A stretch of DNA of 64,000 nt from Pseudogemmobacter hezensis (GTDB lineage: Bacteria; Pseudomonadota; Alphaproteobacteria; Rhodobacterales; Rhodobacteraceae). The position numbers and the translations under genes are program-made. Where the stretch lies: NCBI RefSeq assembly GCF_013155295.1, contig NZ_JABJXT010000001.1, positions 392,439-456,438 of the forward strand, written 5' to 3'. Position 1 is the first letter of the stretch, and each line of letters begins with the position of its first letter. Positions 44,488 through 53,822 of this stretch are shown in pieces. The notes under the pieces were generated by a model, which was not told the origin of the DNA, made no database searches, and was given only the letters and a program-made list of their open reading frames with translations.

Positions 44488-46308
44488 ATGACAACTGCCG
44501 AAAAAAAAGAAGAAACGGATAGTGTCGCACGGATGGAACGGCTGAATGCCAATCTGGCCCGCATTGACGCCCTCTCCCAGCGTCTGACGGCGGCGGTCTC
44601 GGCGCGTCGTTCGCATGATCCGGCGCTGGATGGCCCGGCCTCGGATATCTATGTCAAGGCGGCGGCGGCCTGGATTGCCTCGATGATGCGCGATCCGGGC
44701 AAGATGCTGGAGCAGCAGATCGGCTATTGGGGCAAGACGCTGAAACATTATGTCGAGGCAAATCAGGCCCTTGCCAAAGGCGAGTTCCGTGCCCCCGCCG
44801 ATCCCGGCCCCAAAGACCGCCGCTTTGCCAATCCGCTTTGGGAAACGCATCCCTTTTTCAACTATCTCAAGCAACAGTATCAGCTGAATGCCGCCGCAAT
44901 CACCGGCGCGATTGGCGAAAGCGATGTTCTCAGCCCCGAGGATCGCCGCCGCGTCGATTATTTTACGAAACAAATTGTCGACATGTTCTCGCCGACGAAT
45001 TTCTTCGGCACCAATCCCGATGCGCTGGAACGTGCGGTTGAGACCGATGGCGAAAGCCTTGTGCAGGGGCTTGAGAATCTGGTCCGCGATATCGAGGCCA
45101 ATCAGGGCGAGCTGCTGGTGACCCTGGCCGATAAGGATGCCTTTACCGTCGGCGGCAATATCGCCACGGCCGAGGGCTCGGTCGTCTATCGCAACAAGAT
45201 GTTCGAGCTGATCCAATACGCACCCACCACCGACAAAGTGCATAAGGTGCCGCTGCTGATCTTCCCGCCCTGGATCAACAAATTCTACATCATGGATCTG
45301 AAGCCGCAGAACTCGCTGATCCGCTGGATCGTCGATCAGGGCTTCACGCTGTTCGTGGTGTCATGGGTGAACCCCGATGCCTCTTATGCCGATGTCAGCC
45401 TCGATGATTACATCCGCGACGGCTATCTGCGGGCGATGGCCGAGGTGCGTCGCATCACCGGCGAAAAGCAGATCAACGCGGTCGGCTATTGCATCGCGGG
45501 CACCACGCTGGCGCTGACGCTGGCGCATCTGCAAAAGGCGGGTGACAAGACGGTCAGGACCGCCACCTTCTTCACCACGCTGACCGATTTCTCGGACCCG
45601 GGCGAAGTGGGGGTGTTCCTCGACAATGACTTCGTCGACGGGATCGAGCGGCAGTCGGCCCAGGACGGTATTCTCTCAAGCGTCTTCATGCAGCGCACCT
45701 TCAGCTTCCTGCGCTCGAATGACCTGATTTATACCCCGGCGATCAAAAGCTATATGATGGGCGAGGCCCCGCCCGCCTTTGACCTGCTGTTCTGGAATGG
45801 CGACGCCACCAACCTGCCCGCAAAGATGGCGGTCGACTATCTGCGCGGCCTGTGCCAGCAGGACGGTTTCGCCCAGGGCGCATTCGAGGTCTTCGGTGAG
45901 AAGGTCAATCTGGGCCAGGTGCAGGTGCCGCTTTGCGCCATCGCCTGCGAGACCGATCACATCGCGCATTGGAAGGGCAGCTTTAACGGCATCAAGCAGA
46001 TGGGGTCGAAGGACAAGACCTTCATCCTCTCAGAATCGGGCCATATCGCCGGGATCATCAACCCGCCCTCAAAGCGGAAATACGGCCACTGGACCAGCGA
46101 GGCCCCGGTTGAGGGCAGCCCCGAGGCCTGGCTTGCAGGCGCGCAAAAGACCCCGGGCAGCTGGTGGCCCCGCTGGGGCGAATGGCTGGCGGCATCCTCT
46201 GGCGCGAAGGTAAAGGCACGCGCCCCGGGCGGGCCGGAAAACCCGGTCCTGGCCCCTGCCCCCGGCCGCTATGTCACCGCAAAACCCGGGGATGAAGAGA
46301 ACGGCTGA
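44488..46308 (+). CDS. phaC: Class I polyhydroxyalkanoate synthase
   Basis: A 606-residue PHA synthase that polymerises 3-hydroxyacyl-CoA (short chain) on granules. The lipase-box-like motif NAVGYCIAGTTLAL carries the catalytic cysteine; the aspartate is in ACETDHIAHWKGSF and the histidine in SESGHIAGIINPPS. PWINKFYIMDLKPQNSLIRW is the conserved core. Length fits class I enzymes, which need no PhaE or PhaR subunit. AGGGGGGAAA precedes the ATG. A terminator at 46348-46377 separates it from phaP. Confidence 0.97.
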   Translation: MTTAEKKEETDSVARMERLNANLARIDALSQRLTAAVSARRSHDPALDGPASDIYVKAAAAWIASMMRDPGKMLEQQIGYWGKTLKHYVEANQALAKGEFRAPADPGPKDRRFANPLWETHPFFNYLKQQYQLNAAAITGAIGESDVLSPEDRRRVDYFTKQIVDMFSPTNFFGTNPDALERAVETDGESLVQGLENLVRDIEANQGELLVTLADKDAFTVGGNIATAEGSVVYRNKMFELIQYAPTTDKVHKVPLLIFPPWINKFYIMDLKPQNSLIRWIVDQGFTLFVVSWVNPDASYADVSLDDYIRDGYLRAMAEVRRITGEKQINAVGYCIAGTTLALTLAHLQKAGDKTVRTATFFTTLTDFSDPGEVGVFLDNDFVDGIERQSAQDGILSSVFMQRTFSFLRSNDLIYTPAIKSYMMGEAPPAFDLLFWNGDATNLPAKMAVDYLRGLCQQDGFAQGAFEVFGEKVNLGQVQVPLCAIACETDHIAHWKGSFNGIKQMGSKDKTFILSESGHIAGIINPPSKRKYGHWTSEAPVEGSPEAWLAGAQKTPGSWWPRWGEWLAASSGAKVKARAPGGPENPVLAPAPGRYVTAKPGDEENG

Positions 46309-46347
46309 CGCGCGTCAGAGTGATTCTGACTGGCAGCTTCTGATTTG

Positions 46348-46377
46348 CAGGCCGGTAAGCCCCCGGCCTGTGCTTTT
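46348..46377 (+). terminator. Terminator after phaC
   Basis: CAGGCCGG, loop TAAGCCC, CCGGCCTG, then TGCTTTT. Perfect 8-bp stem, 39 bp after the phaC stop. Confidence 0.8.
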
Positions 46378-46583
46378 GGCGGGCAGAACACCCATCCGGC
46401 CGCTGCCGGAACGCCTGCCCAGGCCTGCGCTTTCGCCCCCAGGCCGCCAGATCCTGCGCCGAAAGCATCAGGCGCCCTGACCGGGCAAAGCTGAATTATC
46501 GTGCAAACTCAGCCGACTGCAAAAACAGCACCCGATCACCGCCGCCAGCACGGCCCCCGCCCTTTCTCCATTGGCGCAGGCTG

Positions 46584-46636
46584 ATGCTGCATTGCAGAAT
46601 AAATCTTGAAATGCTGCATTGCAGCATGTATATAAT
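46584..46636 (+). promoter_or_regulatory. phaP promoter with two PhaR-type operators
   Basis: ATGCTGCATTGCAG occurs at 46584-46597 and again at 46611-46624, 27 bp apart; the second extends to the perfect palindrome ATGCTGCA-T-TGCAGCAT (46611-46627). A promoter TTGAAA (46606-46611), 19 bp, TATAAT (46631-46636) surrounds it, so a bound repressor would block RNA polymerase. The boxes fit the CTGC-N3-GCAG pattern reported for Paracoccus PhaR. Confidence 0.72.
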
Positions 46637-46689
46637 TGCACAGGAAACGGGCGATTACGCAACCAGATGCCCGCATCAGGAGAATTGCA

Positions 46690-47136
46690 ATGACCAAGAC
46701 CACCGATTTCACCAAAGTATTCCAGGACGTTCTGGCTTCCTTCCCGGTTGACGCCTCGGCTTTCCAGAACGCATTCAAAACCCAGGCCGCTTTCGGCGAG
46801 AAATTCTCGAAAGTCGCGCTTGAGGCCGCTGAAAAATCGACCGAGATCTCGGCTGCATGGGCCAAAGAGACCTTCTCGCGTCTGGGCGACATCTCGAAAG
46901 CCAAGACCGAGCCTGCAGATTACAGCAAGGCCGTGACCGATTTCGCCTCAAAAACCGCAGAGCTGGCCGCAGAAAACCTGGCCGCCTTCGCCGAAGTTGC
47001 GAAAAAAGTGCAGGTCGAAACCGTCGAGCTGCTGCTGGCCGCTGGCAAAGAAGCCCAGGAAGACGCAACCACCGCTGTGAAAAAAGCCACCTCTGAGGTG
47101 CAGGCTGCTGCCAAGAAAGCCACCGCTGCAAAATAA
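46690..47136 (+). CDS. phaP: Phasin
   Basis: A 148-residue amphipathic helical granule-coating protein: starts MTKTTDFTKVFQDVLASFPV, then long Ala/Lys/Glu helices with the phasin pattern (KSTEISAAWAKETFSRLGD, AAENLAAFAEVAKKVQVE) and an Ala/Lys-rich tail. It covers the surface of PHB granules and controls their size and number. AGGAG lies eight bases before ATG 46690. It has its own promoter with PhaR boxes and a strong terminator. Confidence 0.95.
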   Translation: MTKTTDFTKVFQDVLASFPVDASAFQNAFKTQAAFGEKFSKVALEAAEKSTEISAAWAKETFSRLGDISKAKTEPADYSKAVTDFASKTAELAAENLAAFAEVAKKVQVETVELLLAAGKEAQEDATTAVKKATSEVQAAAKKATAAK

Positions 47137-47210
47137 GCGGCGAAGGGCGGCTCTGGCCGGTGCCATGGCGATCGGTATCAGGCCAGTTTCCCATGACGGC
47201 GAACAGGTGA

Positions 47211-47245
47211 AAGAGCGGGCTCGGTCGAGCCCGCTCTTGCTTTTT
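47211..47245 (+). terminator. Terminator after phaP
   Basis: AAGAGCGGGCTC, loop GGTC, GAGCCCGCTCTT, then GCTTTTT: a perfect 12-bp stem. Confidence 0.93.
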
Positions 47246-47364
47246 GATCATACGCGCCGCTAAGCTTCTCTGCAGGCGCAAACGGTTCTGCATTCTCCGG
47301 TCTGCATTTCCCCGGGCAAAGGGCCAGAAAAGCCGCCAAAAACTCTGGGAGGAGAGAGGGCATC

Positions 47365-47922
47365 ATGTCCAATACCGACAAGCCGCTGCTGATCAAGCGC
47401 TATGCCAGCCGCCGCCTCTACAATACCGAGACCTCGGATTACGTGACGCTGGAAGATATCGCGGCGCTGATCCGCAAGGGCCGCGAGGTGCAGATCATTG
47501 ACCTCAAAAGCGGTGATGACCTGACGCGCCAGTATCTGCTGCAGATCGTGGCCGATCATGAAGCCAAGGGCGAGAATGTGCTGCCGGTGAATGTGCTGAC
47601 AGACCTTGTGCGCAGCTATACGACCGGGATGCAGGCGGTGATGCCGCAATTCCTGGCCTCTTCCTTTGAGATGTTGCGCAACAGCCAGTCGAAAATGGTC
47701 GAGAACCTGTCCAGCTTTCCCAACCCCATGGCCTCGATGCCGGGGTTTGAGGCCATGCGAAAACAGCAGGAGGCCTTTTTGAAATCAATGATGGGCGGCA
47801 TGCCGGGCTGGCCGGGTGCCACCTCCAGCCCCGCCCCCGAGACCGAAGAGGAAAAAGACGAAGATCTCGCAGAGATCCGCAAACAGCTGGCCGAATTGCA
47901 GGCAAAGCTGTCAAAGCTGTGA
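47365..47922 (+). CDS. phaR: PHB-responsive repressor PhaR
   Basis: A 185-residue repressor. Residues about 8-65 are the PHA-accumulation regulator DNA-binding domain (LLIKRYASRRLYNTETSDYV and downstream); about 70-110 is the PHB_acc domain (LPVNVLTDLVRSYTTGMQAV); the end is a coiled coil (EIRKQLAELQAKLSKL). PhaR binds PHB itself and leaves DNA when polymer accumulates, turning on phaP. A possible autoregulatory box, CTGC-AGGC-GCAA, is at 47270-47281. LysR follows 26 bp later. Confidence 0.95.
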   Translation: MSNTDKPLLIKRYASRRLYNTETSDYVTLEDIAALIRKGREVQIIDLKSGDDLTRQYLLQIVADHEAKGENVLPVNVLTDLVRSYTTGMQAVMPQFLASSFEMLRNSQSKMVENLSSFPNPMASMPGFEAMRKQQEAFLKSMMGGMPGWPGATSSPAPETEEEKDEDLAEIRKQLAELQAKLSKL

Positions 47923-47948
47923 TCTGATCGGAAAGGATCCGGGGGATC

Positions 47949-48905
47949 ATGGCGGAAAGCGAAGGCCGCATCACGCTTTGGGGGATCGAGGTGTTCCTCG
48001 CGGCCGCCGAAGAGGGCGCGATCTCATCTGCAGCACGCAGGCTGGGCGTCAGCCCCTCGGCGGTCAGCCAGCAGCTGACCGGGCTTGAGGCGGCGCTCGG
48101 CACGATACTGCTGGACAGGGGCGCAAGGCCGGTGCGGATGACACCTGCGGGCGCGATGTTTCGCCGCCATGCCCAGACCATGCTGAATGCGGCGCAGGAA
48201 GCACGGGCAGAGCTGGCACGTTCGGATCTGGCGGGGCTGACGACATTGCGCCTCGGGATGATTGAGGATTTTGAGGCCGACGTAACCCCGCGCCTGCTGT
48301 CTGCCCTGGCGCAGGAACTGCCGGGGTGCCGCTTTCTGCTGGAAACCGGGCCATCGCATCGCCTGCTGGAAAAGCTTGAGGCGCGGGCGCTGGATATTGT
48401 GGTGGCCGCAGATCTGCCAACTGATCGCGCAACCGCCGATGAACGCGAGTCGCACCCCATCCTGCGCGAGCCCTTTCTGGCGATTCACCCTGCAAACGGG
48501 ACCACAAACACCGCCTCAAACCTGCCGCTGATCCAGTATTCAGCCCGTCACCTGATGGGCCGCCAGATCGCCGCGCATCTCAGCAGTGTCGGCCTTCGCC
48601 CTGCAGCCCGGTTTGAGCTGGACAGTTATCACGCGATCCTTGCGATGGTGGCGGCGGGCGAAGGCTGGGCCATCCTGCCCCCCCTTGCGTTGCACCAGGC
48701 CTGGCGTTTTCGCGGCGAGGTGGCGGTTGCGCCCCTGCCATTCGAACCGTTGGCGCGCTGCCTGTCACTGGTTGCACGGGCCGGAGTGTTTCGTGACATT
48801 CCGGCCCTGATTGCAGCCCGGCTGCGCATCCTTGTACGCGATGAGGTTCAGACCCCTGCGCTGGTAAACTGGCCTTGGCTAAAGGACCAGTTGCTGGTTT
48901 TGTAA
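47949..48905 (+). CDS. LysR-family transcriptional regulator
   Basis: A 318-residue LysR regulator. The winged helix-turn-helix is at about 8-68 (EVFLAAAEEGAISSAARRLG, then VSPSAVSQQLTGLEAALG), followed by the two-lobed effector domain. It lies 26 bp after phaR on the same strand, so cotranscription is possible; its target cannot be read from the sequence. It is convergent with the DegT gene, with a double palindrome between. Confidence 0.92.
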   Translation: MAESEGRITLWGIEVFLAAAEEGAISSAARRLGVSPSAVSQQLTGLEAALGTILLDRGARPVRMTPAGAMFRRHAQTMLNAAQEARAELARSDLAGLTTLRLGMIEDFEADVTPRLLSALAQELPGCRFLLETGPSHRLLEKLEARALDIVVAADLPTDRATADERESHPILREPFLAIHPANGTTNTASNLPLIQYSARHLMGRQIAAHLSSVGLRPAARFELDSYHAILAMVAAGEGWAILPPLALHQAWRFRGEVAVAPLPFEPLARCLSLVARAGVFRDIPALIAARLRILVRDEVQTPALVNWPWLKDQLLVL

Positions 48906-48928
48906 AAGCCGCTTCAAAAGGCGCACCG

Positions 48929-48972
48929 CCGAAATCTTGCAAGATTTCGGATCGGTTCCTTGCAAGGAACCG
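48929..48972. repeat. Twin palindrome element, copy 3
   Basis: Perfect palindromes with arms CCGAAATCTTG / CAAGATTTCGG (48929-48950) and CGGTTCCTTG / CAAGGAACCG (48953-48972), two bases apart. Both share the core CCTTG or TCTTG next to CAAG. The convergent position suggests bidirectional transcription termination. Confidence 0.85.
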
Positions 48973-48975
48973 GGT

Positions 48976-50199
48976 TCAGCCCTTGATCACCTGCACCGCA
49001 GCCAAAACGGCCTCTGCGAGATAATCCAGATCCTCACGTGACAGACGAACAGGCAGACGCATGTCACAGGCCCGCATCAGCATCGCGCGTGTCATCGGCA
49101 GATCCGGCGTTTCGCCCAGAAACTGCCAGTTCCAGAAGGCCCGCGCATTGCCCTCGGACAGACCAAAGATCTGCACCGGGACACCGCGCTTTTTCGCCTC
49201 GGCCTGGAAGGCTCTGGCTTCCTCATCGCTCCAGTCGCCAACCAGACTGAACTGGATCGAATCCGGGGCACGCTGTTCCGGGGCCAGCGCAGCGGGCACT
49301 GAAAGCCAGGGGCTGCCATTCAGCTGCCCGGCCACATGATCGTGGTTTGACCGCCCCTTCTCCACCCGATCTGCCAGCATCGGCAACTGCGGCCGGATCA
49401 CTGCCGCCGAGAGGTTCTGCATCCGCACATTGTACAAAGGCAGCTTGTTCTGCCAATGGCCGAAGCTGTTCTGCAGCCCGCCGTGCTTCTTCCAGTTTTC
49501 CTCATAAGCGCCCGACATGATGATCGCGCGGGCGGCCAGCTCGGGGTCATCGGTGATCATCATGCCACCCTCACCCGCATTCACCATCTTGTAAGACTGA
49601 AAGCTGAAACAACCCGCGCGGCCGATGGTGCCCAGCTTCTTACCGTGCCAAAGCGTGCCAAGGCTATGGGCCGCATCCTCGATCACCGGGATGCCGGCCT
49701 CATCGGCAAGCGCGCAGATTGCGTCCATATCAGAGGTATGGCCGCGCATATGGCTGATCAGCACCGCGTCTGCATCTGGCAGTTTCGCTTTGAAATCAGC
49801 GATATCGATGCGCATATCCTGGCCCACCTCGACCAGAACCGGCACGCATTCGGCATGGACCACCGCCGAGGGCACGGCTGCAAAGGTAAAGGCCGGGATC
49901 AGCACTTTCGCGCCCGGTTTCAGATCCAGCGCCTTCATCGTCAGGAACAGCGCCGCCGAACAGGACGACACCGCCAGCGCATATTTTGCGCCCAACAGTT
50001 CAGCGAATTCGGCTTCCAGCAGGGCAACAGGCGCGTCTTTCGGCGCGTTATAGCGGAAGAGGTCGGCGGATTGCAGCAGCTCTTCGATCGCCTGGCGGGC
50101 GGCAGCCGGAATAGGCTCTGCCTCATGCAGGTCGGGGGCGCGGCGCGGCGCCCCGGAGGTTGCATCATCCATCACCTGGTTCTGACCGTCGGGCGCCAT
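48976..50199 (-). CDS. DegT/DnrJ/EryC1/StrS aminotransferase
   Basis: A 407-residue PLP-dependent enzyme of the sugar-aminotransferase family. The Schiff-base lysine is in FSFQSYKMVNAGEGG; the cofactor contacts are in ISHMRGHTSDMDAIC and IPVIEDAAHSLGTLWHGKKL. AGGAAAG precedes ATG 50199. Unusually, no nucleotide-sugar or polysaccharide genes are nearby, so a role in antibiotic-like or lipopolysaccharide sugars is not supported by context. Some members act on other ketones. Single gene. Confidence 0.85.
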   Translation of the reverse strand: MAPDGQNQVMDDATSGAPRRAPDLHEAEPIPAAARQAIEELLQSADLFRYNAPKDAPVALLEAEFAELLGAKYALAVSSCSAALFLTMKALDLKPGAKVLIPAFTFAAVPSAVVHAECVPVLVEVGQDMRIDIADFKAKLPDADAVLISHMRGHTSDMDAICALADEAGIPVIEDAAHSLGTLWHGKKLGTIGRAGCFSFQSYKMVNAGEGGMMITDDPELAARAIIMSGAYEENWKKHGGLQNSFGHWQNKLPLYNVRMQNLSAAVIRPQLPMLADRVEKGRSNHDHVAGQLNGSPWLSVPAALAPEQRAPDSIQFSLVGDWSDEEARAFQAEAKKRGVPVQIFGLSEGNARAFWNWQFLGETPDLPMTRAMLMRACDMRLPVRLSREDLDYLAEAVLAAVQVIKG

Positions 50200-50350
50200 A
50201 TTCAGCTTTCCTGAAAACTCTATTCAGGATCCATTTAAGCCTGCAGCCGACGACATTCCAGTGACGAATTTTCAACAGGCCGGTTCTTGCCAGGACATTT
50301 GCGCCGTCAGCCGGGGCAGAAAGAGAATATCCTCCCCGACGACAGGGGGC

Positions 50351-50914
50351 TCAGCCCCGGCCTCTGCCACTCTCTCTGGCCGCCAGCCGATCCAGAACCA
50401 CGGCGATCTCATGCCAGGCGCTGAACGCCATCGAGCGGGGAACGAAAAGCGTGAACCCGGCCTCATCCCTGCGCCAGACAATCGCGTTGATATGGTTCAG
50501 GGCCGTGCGCGCCACCCGGCCCAGCGGGAAGGCCCGCAGCCGCAGATCCAGCGGCACCAGCCTGGACAAGGCGGCCTCAGCGCCCTCCTCACCGCGCCCC
50601 GCAAGCCGCAGCCCGGCCCATGCCCCGCTTTGATCGGTGACAGCGACCTGTGCTGACAGACCCGCAGGCGGGGCCATGCCCAGTAAAAACGCCTGCTCGC
50701 GCCCGGTCCAGATCAGCGAAACATCGCCTTCTGTGACGCTTTCGCCGGGCGCAGGGAAGCGCAGCCCCGGCAGGCCGAGCGCCGGGCCAGGATCTGCGCC
50801 CGGATAAAGCGCCAGCGACCAGATGGACCTGGGTGCCACCATGCTGAGCGTCAGGCCCGCGCGGGTCAGCGGGGCCTGGCCCTCAAGCGGGGATTTTGCG
50901 ATCAGTTCAGCCAC
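50351..50914 (-). CDS. soxG: Sarcosine oxidase, gamma subunit
   Basis: A 187-residue subunit of the heterotetrameric sarcosine oxidase, structurally related to folate-binding GcvT domains. It starts with GTG 50914 (VAELIAKSPLEGQAPL): GGAGG lies eight bases upstream and the start overlaps the soxA stop by 8 bp. Family-typical parts are GGVSLIWTG-like DVSLIWTGREQAFLLG and ARTALNHINAIVWRRDEAGF. It closes the soxBDAG operon. Confidence 0.9.
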   Translation of the reverse strand: MAELIAKSPLEGQAPLTRAGLTLSMVAPRSIWSLALYPGADPGPALGLPGLRFPAPGESVTEGDVSLIWTGREQAFLLGMAPPAGLSAQVAVTDQSGAWAGLRLAGRGEEGAEAALSRLVPLDLRLRAFPLGRVARTALNHINAIVWRRDEAGFTLFVPRSMAFSAWHEIAVVLDRLAARESGRGRG

Positions 50915-53822
50915 GCATCCGCCCTCCGTCAGGGTCGAAGAACACCGGATGGGTGACTTCGCATTCCACATCAATGCCGCGCAGGTGATCCACGAGGCGG
51001 ATCTTTTCGCCATATCGCGCCCGGCCATTTTGCAAAAAGCCAAGGCCCAGCCACAGATCCAGCACCGGCGACCAGCAGACCGAGGTCACATGGCCCTGAT
51101 CATTCACCCGCTCGACCGCATCGGCGGGGCGGAACAGATGGGCCCCGGCGCTGATCTCTGCCATCGCCTTCAGCCCGACCAGCTGTTCGCGCGCAGGCCC
51201 ATGCAGGCCGGGGCGGCGGCTGGCGGCACGACCGATGCAATCCTTTTTGGTGCTGACCATAGCGCCCAGGCCCAGATCATCGGCGCTGGCGCGGCCATCC
51301 AGCTCGGCATGGGTCAAAAAGCCCTTCTCGATGCGCAGAACATTCAGCGCCTCAACACCGTAGGGGCCGCCGCCCATCGTCTCGGCCCGGGCCAACAGGT
51401 CGCGGAACAGCGCCTCGCCATAATCGACGGGGACAGCGATCTCATAGCCCTCTTCGCCGGAAAATGAGATGCGAAACAGCCGCGCCTGCACACCGCCAAT
51501 GGCCGTTTGCACGACCCCCATGAAGGGCAGATCGCCCAAAGGCGCATCCAGCATGGTGTCGATCAGCGCCCGCGCCTTTGGCCCGGCGACCGCGAATTGC
51601 GCGAAGCCTTCGGTGACGGAGATCACCCGCACCTTCCAATCGGCGCAGAACGCCTGATGGACGAAATCGAGATGGCGCATCACCTGGCCTGCGGCGGCGG
51701 TGGTGGTGGTCAGCAGATAGTGATCCTGGCCCAGCCGCGCGGCGGTGCCATCGTCCATCACCAGACCATCCTCGCGCAGCATCAGCCCGTAGCGCACCTT
51801 GCCAGGCGCCAGGGTGCTGATTGTATTGGCATAAACCAGATCGAGGAAACGCCCGGCATCCGGCCCCTGCACGTCGATCTTGCCCAGCGTCGAGACATCA
51901 CAGACCCCGACCGCATTGCGCACCATCAGAACCTCGCGGTCGCAGGCCTCGCGCCAGGTGGTCTCGCCGGGTTTGGGGAAATAGGCGGGGCGATACCACA
52001 GACCCGCCTCGATCATCGGTGCCAGCCGATCGCGTGAGGCCTGGTCCGAGGTCATGAACCGCTCGGGCGCAAAGCCTTTTCCGCGCCCCCCTGCCCCCAT
52101 CGCGGCGATGGAAACCGGAACGTAAGGCGGGCGGAAGGTGGTGGTTCCCGTTTCCGCAATGCCGCGCCCGGTGGCATCGGCCAGCACCGCCAGCGCCGCC
52201 ACGTTAGAGTTCTTGCCCTGATCGGGGGCCATGCCCTGGGTGGTGTAGCGCTTCATATGTTCGACGCTGGCGAAGTTTTCGCGGGCCGATTGCTGCACGT
52301 CTTTCAGCGTCACATCATTGGCCAGATCCAGCCAGGCCCGCCCCTCGCCCGCCACCGCCCAGATGGCGCGATGGGTATAGGGCGCATCCTCGGCGGCAGG
52401 CAGCGCGACCGGGGCCACCTTATGGCCAAGCGCCAGCAGCGCCGCCCCGGCAGCGGCCTTGCCCCCCAAAAGCGCGGCATGGGTGGAAAAATCGCCATTC
52501 GCCGCGCCCACCGCCTCAAGGCCCGGCACCGCATCGGCAACCGGAACAAAGGCCGCCAGCTCATCCGACCAGCGCGGCCGGCTGTTCATATGGCAGGTCA
52601 GATGCAGCGCCGGATTCCAGCCGCCCGAAACCGCCAGGCAATCGGTCTCGATGTCGAAAACCTCGGCCCCTTTGCGCACAGTGATCGCCCGCAAGGCATG
52701 GCGGCCTTTGGTGTCGATCACCTCGGCCCCGCTATGGACCGGGCAATCCTCAACCACAGAGACATCCTGCCGCGGGTCGATGATCGCCGCCACCTGAACG
52801 CCCGCCGCCATCAGATCACGCGCGGTCTGGCGGGCCTGATCATTGGCGGCAAACAGCGTCACCCGCTTGCCCGGGGCCACCCCGAAACGGTTCAGATATG
52901 TCCGCACTGCCGAGGCCAGCATGATCCCCGGCCGGTCGTTCATCGGGAAGGCGATATGGCGTTCATGCGCGCCCGAGGCCAGCACCGTGCGCCCGGCGAC
53001 GATGCGCCAGAAACATTCACGCGGCAGGCTGGGGCGCGGGCTGCGATGCAGGCCGACGCGCTCCAGCGCACCATAGGTGCCATTGTCATAGGCGCCCGTC
53101 ACCGTGGTGCGGGTCATGATGCGCACATTGGGATGGGCGCGCAGCTCTGCCTCGACGCCCGCCAGCCAAAGCGCCGCAGGCTCTGCCCCGATCACGCCGC
53201 CATCGCCGATCAGCCGCCCGCCCAGGATCGGCTGTTCCTCTGCCAGGATCACATCCGCGCCTGATCGCGCCGCCACCAGCGCCGCCATCAGCCCGGCAGG
53301 CCCCGCGCCGATCACCAGCAGATCGCAATGCGCCCAGGCCTTTTCATAGACGCCCTCATCATGCACCTGCGCCAGGCTGCCAAGCCCTGCCGCGCGGCGG
53401 ATCAGCGGCTCATAAAGCCCTTCCCAGAAATGGCGCGGCCACATGAAGGTTTTGTAGTAGAACCCGGCGCTGAGAAAGCGCGAGAAAAGGTCATTCACCG
53501 CCAGAAGATCATGGCGCAGACTGCCGATGCGGTTCTGGCTGCGGGTGTCCAGCCCCTCAAATATCTCTTGCATCGTGGCGCGGGTATTGGGGGTGCGGAT
53601 GGTTTTTCCCAGCACCTCAACCAGGGCATTCGGCTCTTCTGATCCGGCGCTCAGCACGCCCCGCGGGCGGTGATATTTGAACGAGCGGCCCATCAGCCGC
53701 ACCCCATTGGCCAAAAGCGCCGAGGCCAGCGTATCCCCCCTGAAGCCGCTGTAGTCACGCCCGTCAAAGCGGAATTTGACCTCACGCGTGCGGTCGATGA
53801 TGCCTTTGCCCTCAATCCTCAT
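50907..53822 (-). CDS. soxA: Sarcosine oxidase, alpha subunit
   Basis: A 971-residue large subunit. It has an N-terminal 2Fe-2S-like fold (FRFDGRDYSGFRGDTLASAL), an NAD-binding Rossmann domain (LLVIGAGPAGLMAALVAARS, about 168-187), and a C-terminal GcvT-like domain (about 590-960) that binds tetrahydrofolate and captures the methyl group as methylene-tetrahydrofolate. The enzyme oxidises sarcosine to glycine with H2O2 formation. It overlaps soxD by 4 bp upstream and soxG by 8 bp downstream. Length is typical. Confidence 0.96.
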   Translation of the reverse strand: MRIEGKGIIDRTREVKFRFDGRDYSGFRGDTLASALLANGVRLMGRSFKYHRPRGVLSAGSEEPNALVEVLGKTIRTPNTRATMQEIFEGLDTRSQNRIGSLRHDLLAVNDLFSRFLSAGFYYKTFMWPRHFWEGLYEPLIRRAAGLGSLAQVHDEGVYEKAWAHCDLLVIGAGPAGLMAALVAARSGADVILAEEQPILGGRLIGDGGVIGAEPAALWLAGVEAELRAHPNVRIMTRTTVTGAYDNGTYGALERVGLHRSPRPSLPRECFWRIVAGRTVLASGAHERHIAFPMNDRPGIMLASAVRTYLNRFGVAPGKRVTLFAANDQARQTARDLMAAGVQVAAIIDPRQDVSVVEDCPVHSGAEVIDTKGRHALRAITVRKGAEVFDIETDCLAVSGGWNPALHLTCHMNSRPRWSDELAAFVPVADAVPGLEAVGAANGDFSTHAALLGGKAAAGAALLALGHKVAPVALPAAEDAPYTHRAIWAVAGEGRAWLDLANDVTLKDVQQSARENFASVEHMKRYTTQGMAPDQGKNSNVAALAVLADATGRGIAETGTTTFRPPYVPVSIAAMGAGGRGKGFAPERFMTSDQASRDRLAPMIEAGLWYRPAYFPKPGETTWREACDREVLMVRNAVGVCDVSTLGKIDVQGPDAGRFLDLVYANTISTLAPGKVRYGLMLREDGLVMDDGTAARLGQDHYLLTTTTAAAGQVMRHLDFVHQAFCADWKVRVISVTEGFAQFAVAGPKARALIDTMLDAPLGDLPFMGVVQTAIGGVQARLFRISFSGEEGYEIAVPVDYGEALFRDLLARAETMGGGPYGVEALNVLRIEKGFLTHAELDGRASADDLGLGAMVSTKKDCIGRAASRRPGLHGPAREQLVGLKAMAEISAGAHLFRPADAVERVNDQGHVTSVCWSPVLDLWLGLGFLQNGRARYGEKIRLVDHLRGIDVECEVTHPVFFDPDGGRMRG

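Noticed and set aside
43018..45243. A 741-residue fusion form of PhaZ
   Set aside because: The extra N-terminal part is antisense to phaC; the depolymerase begins at 44334 with a ribosome-binding site.
48976..50199. Polysaccharide biosynthesis cluster
   Set aside because: Only the DegT aminotransferase is present; no glycosyltransferase or nucleotide-sugar gene lies next to it.
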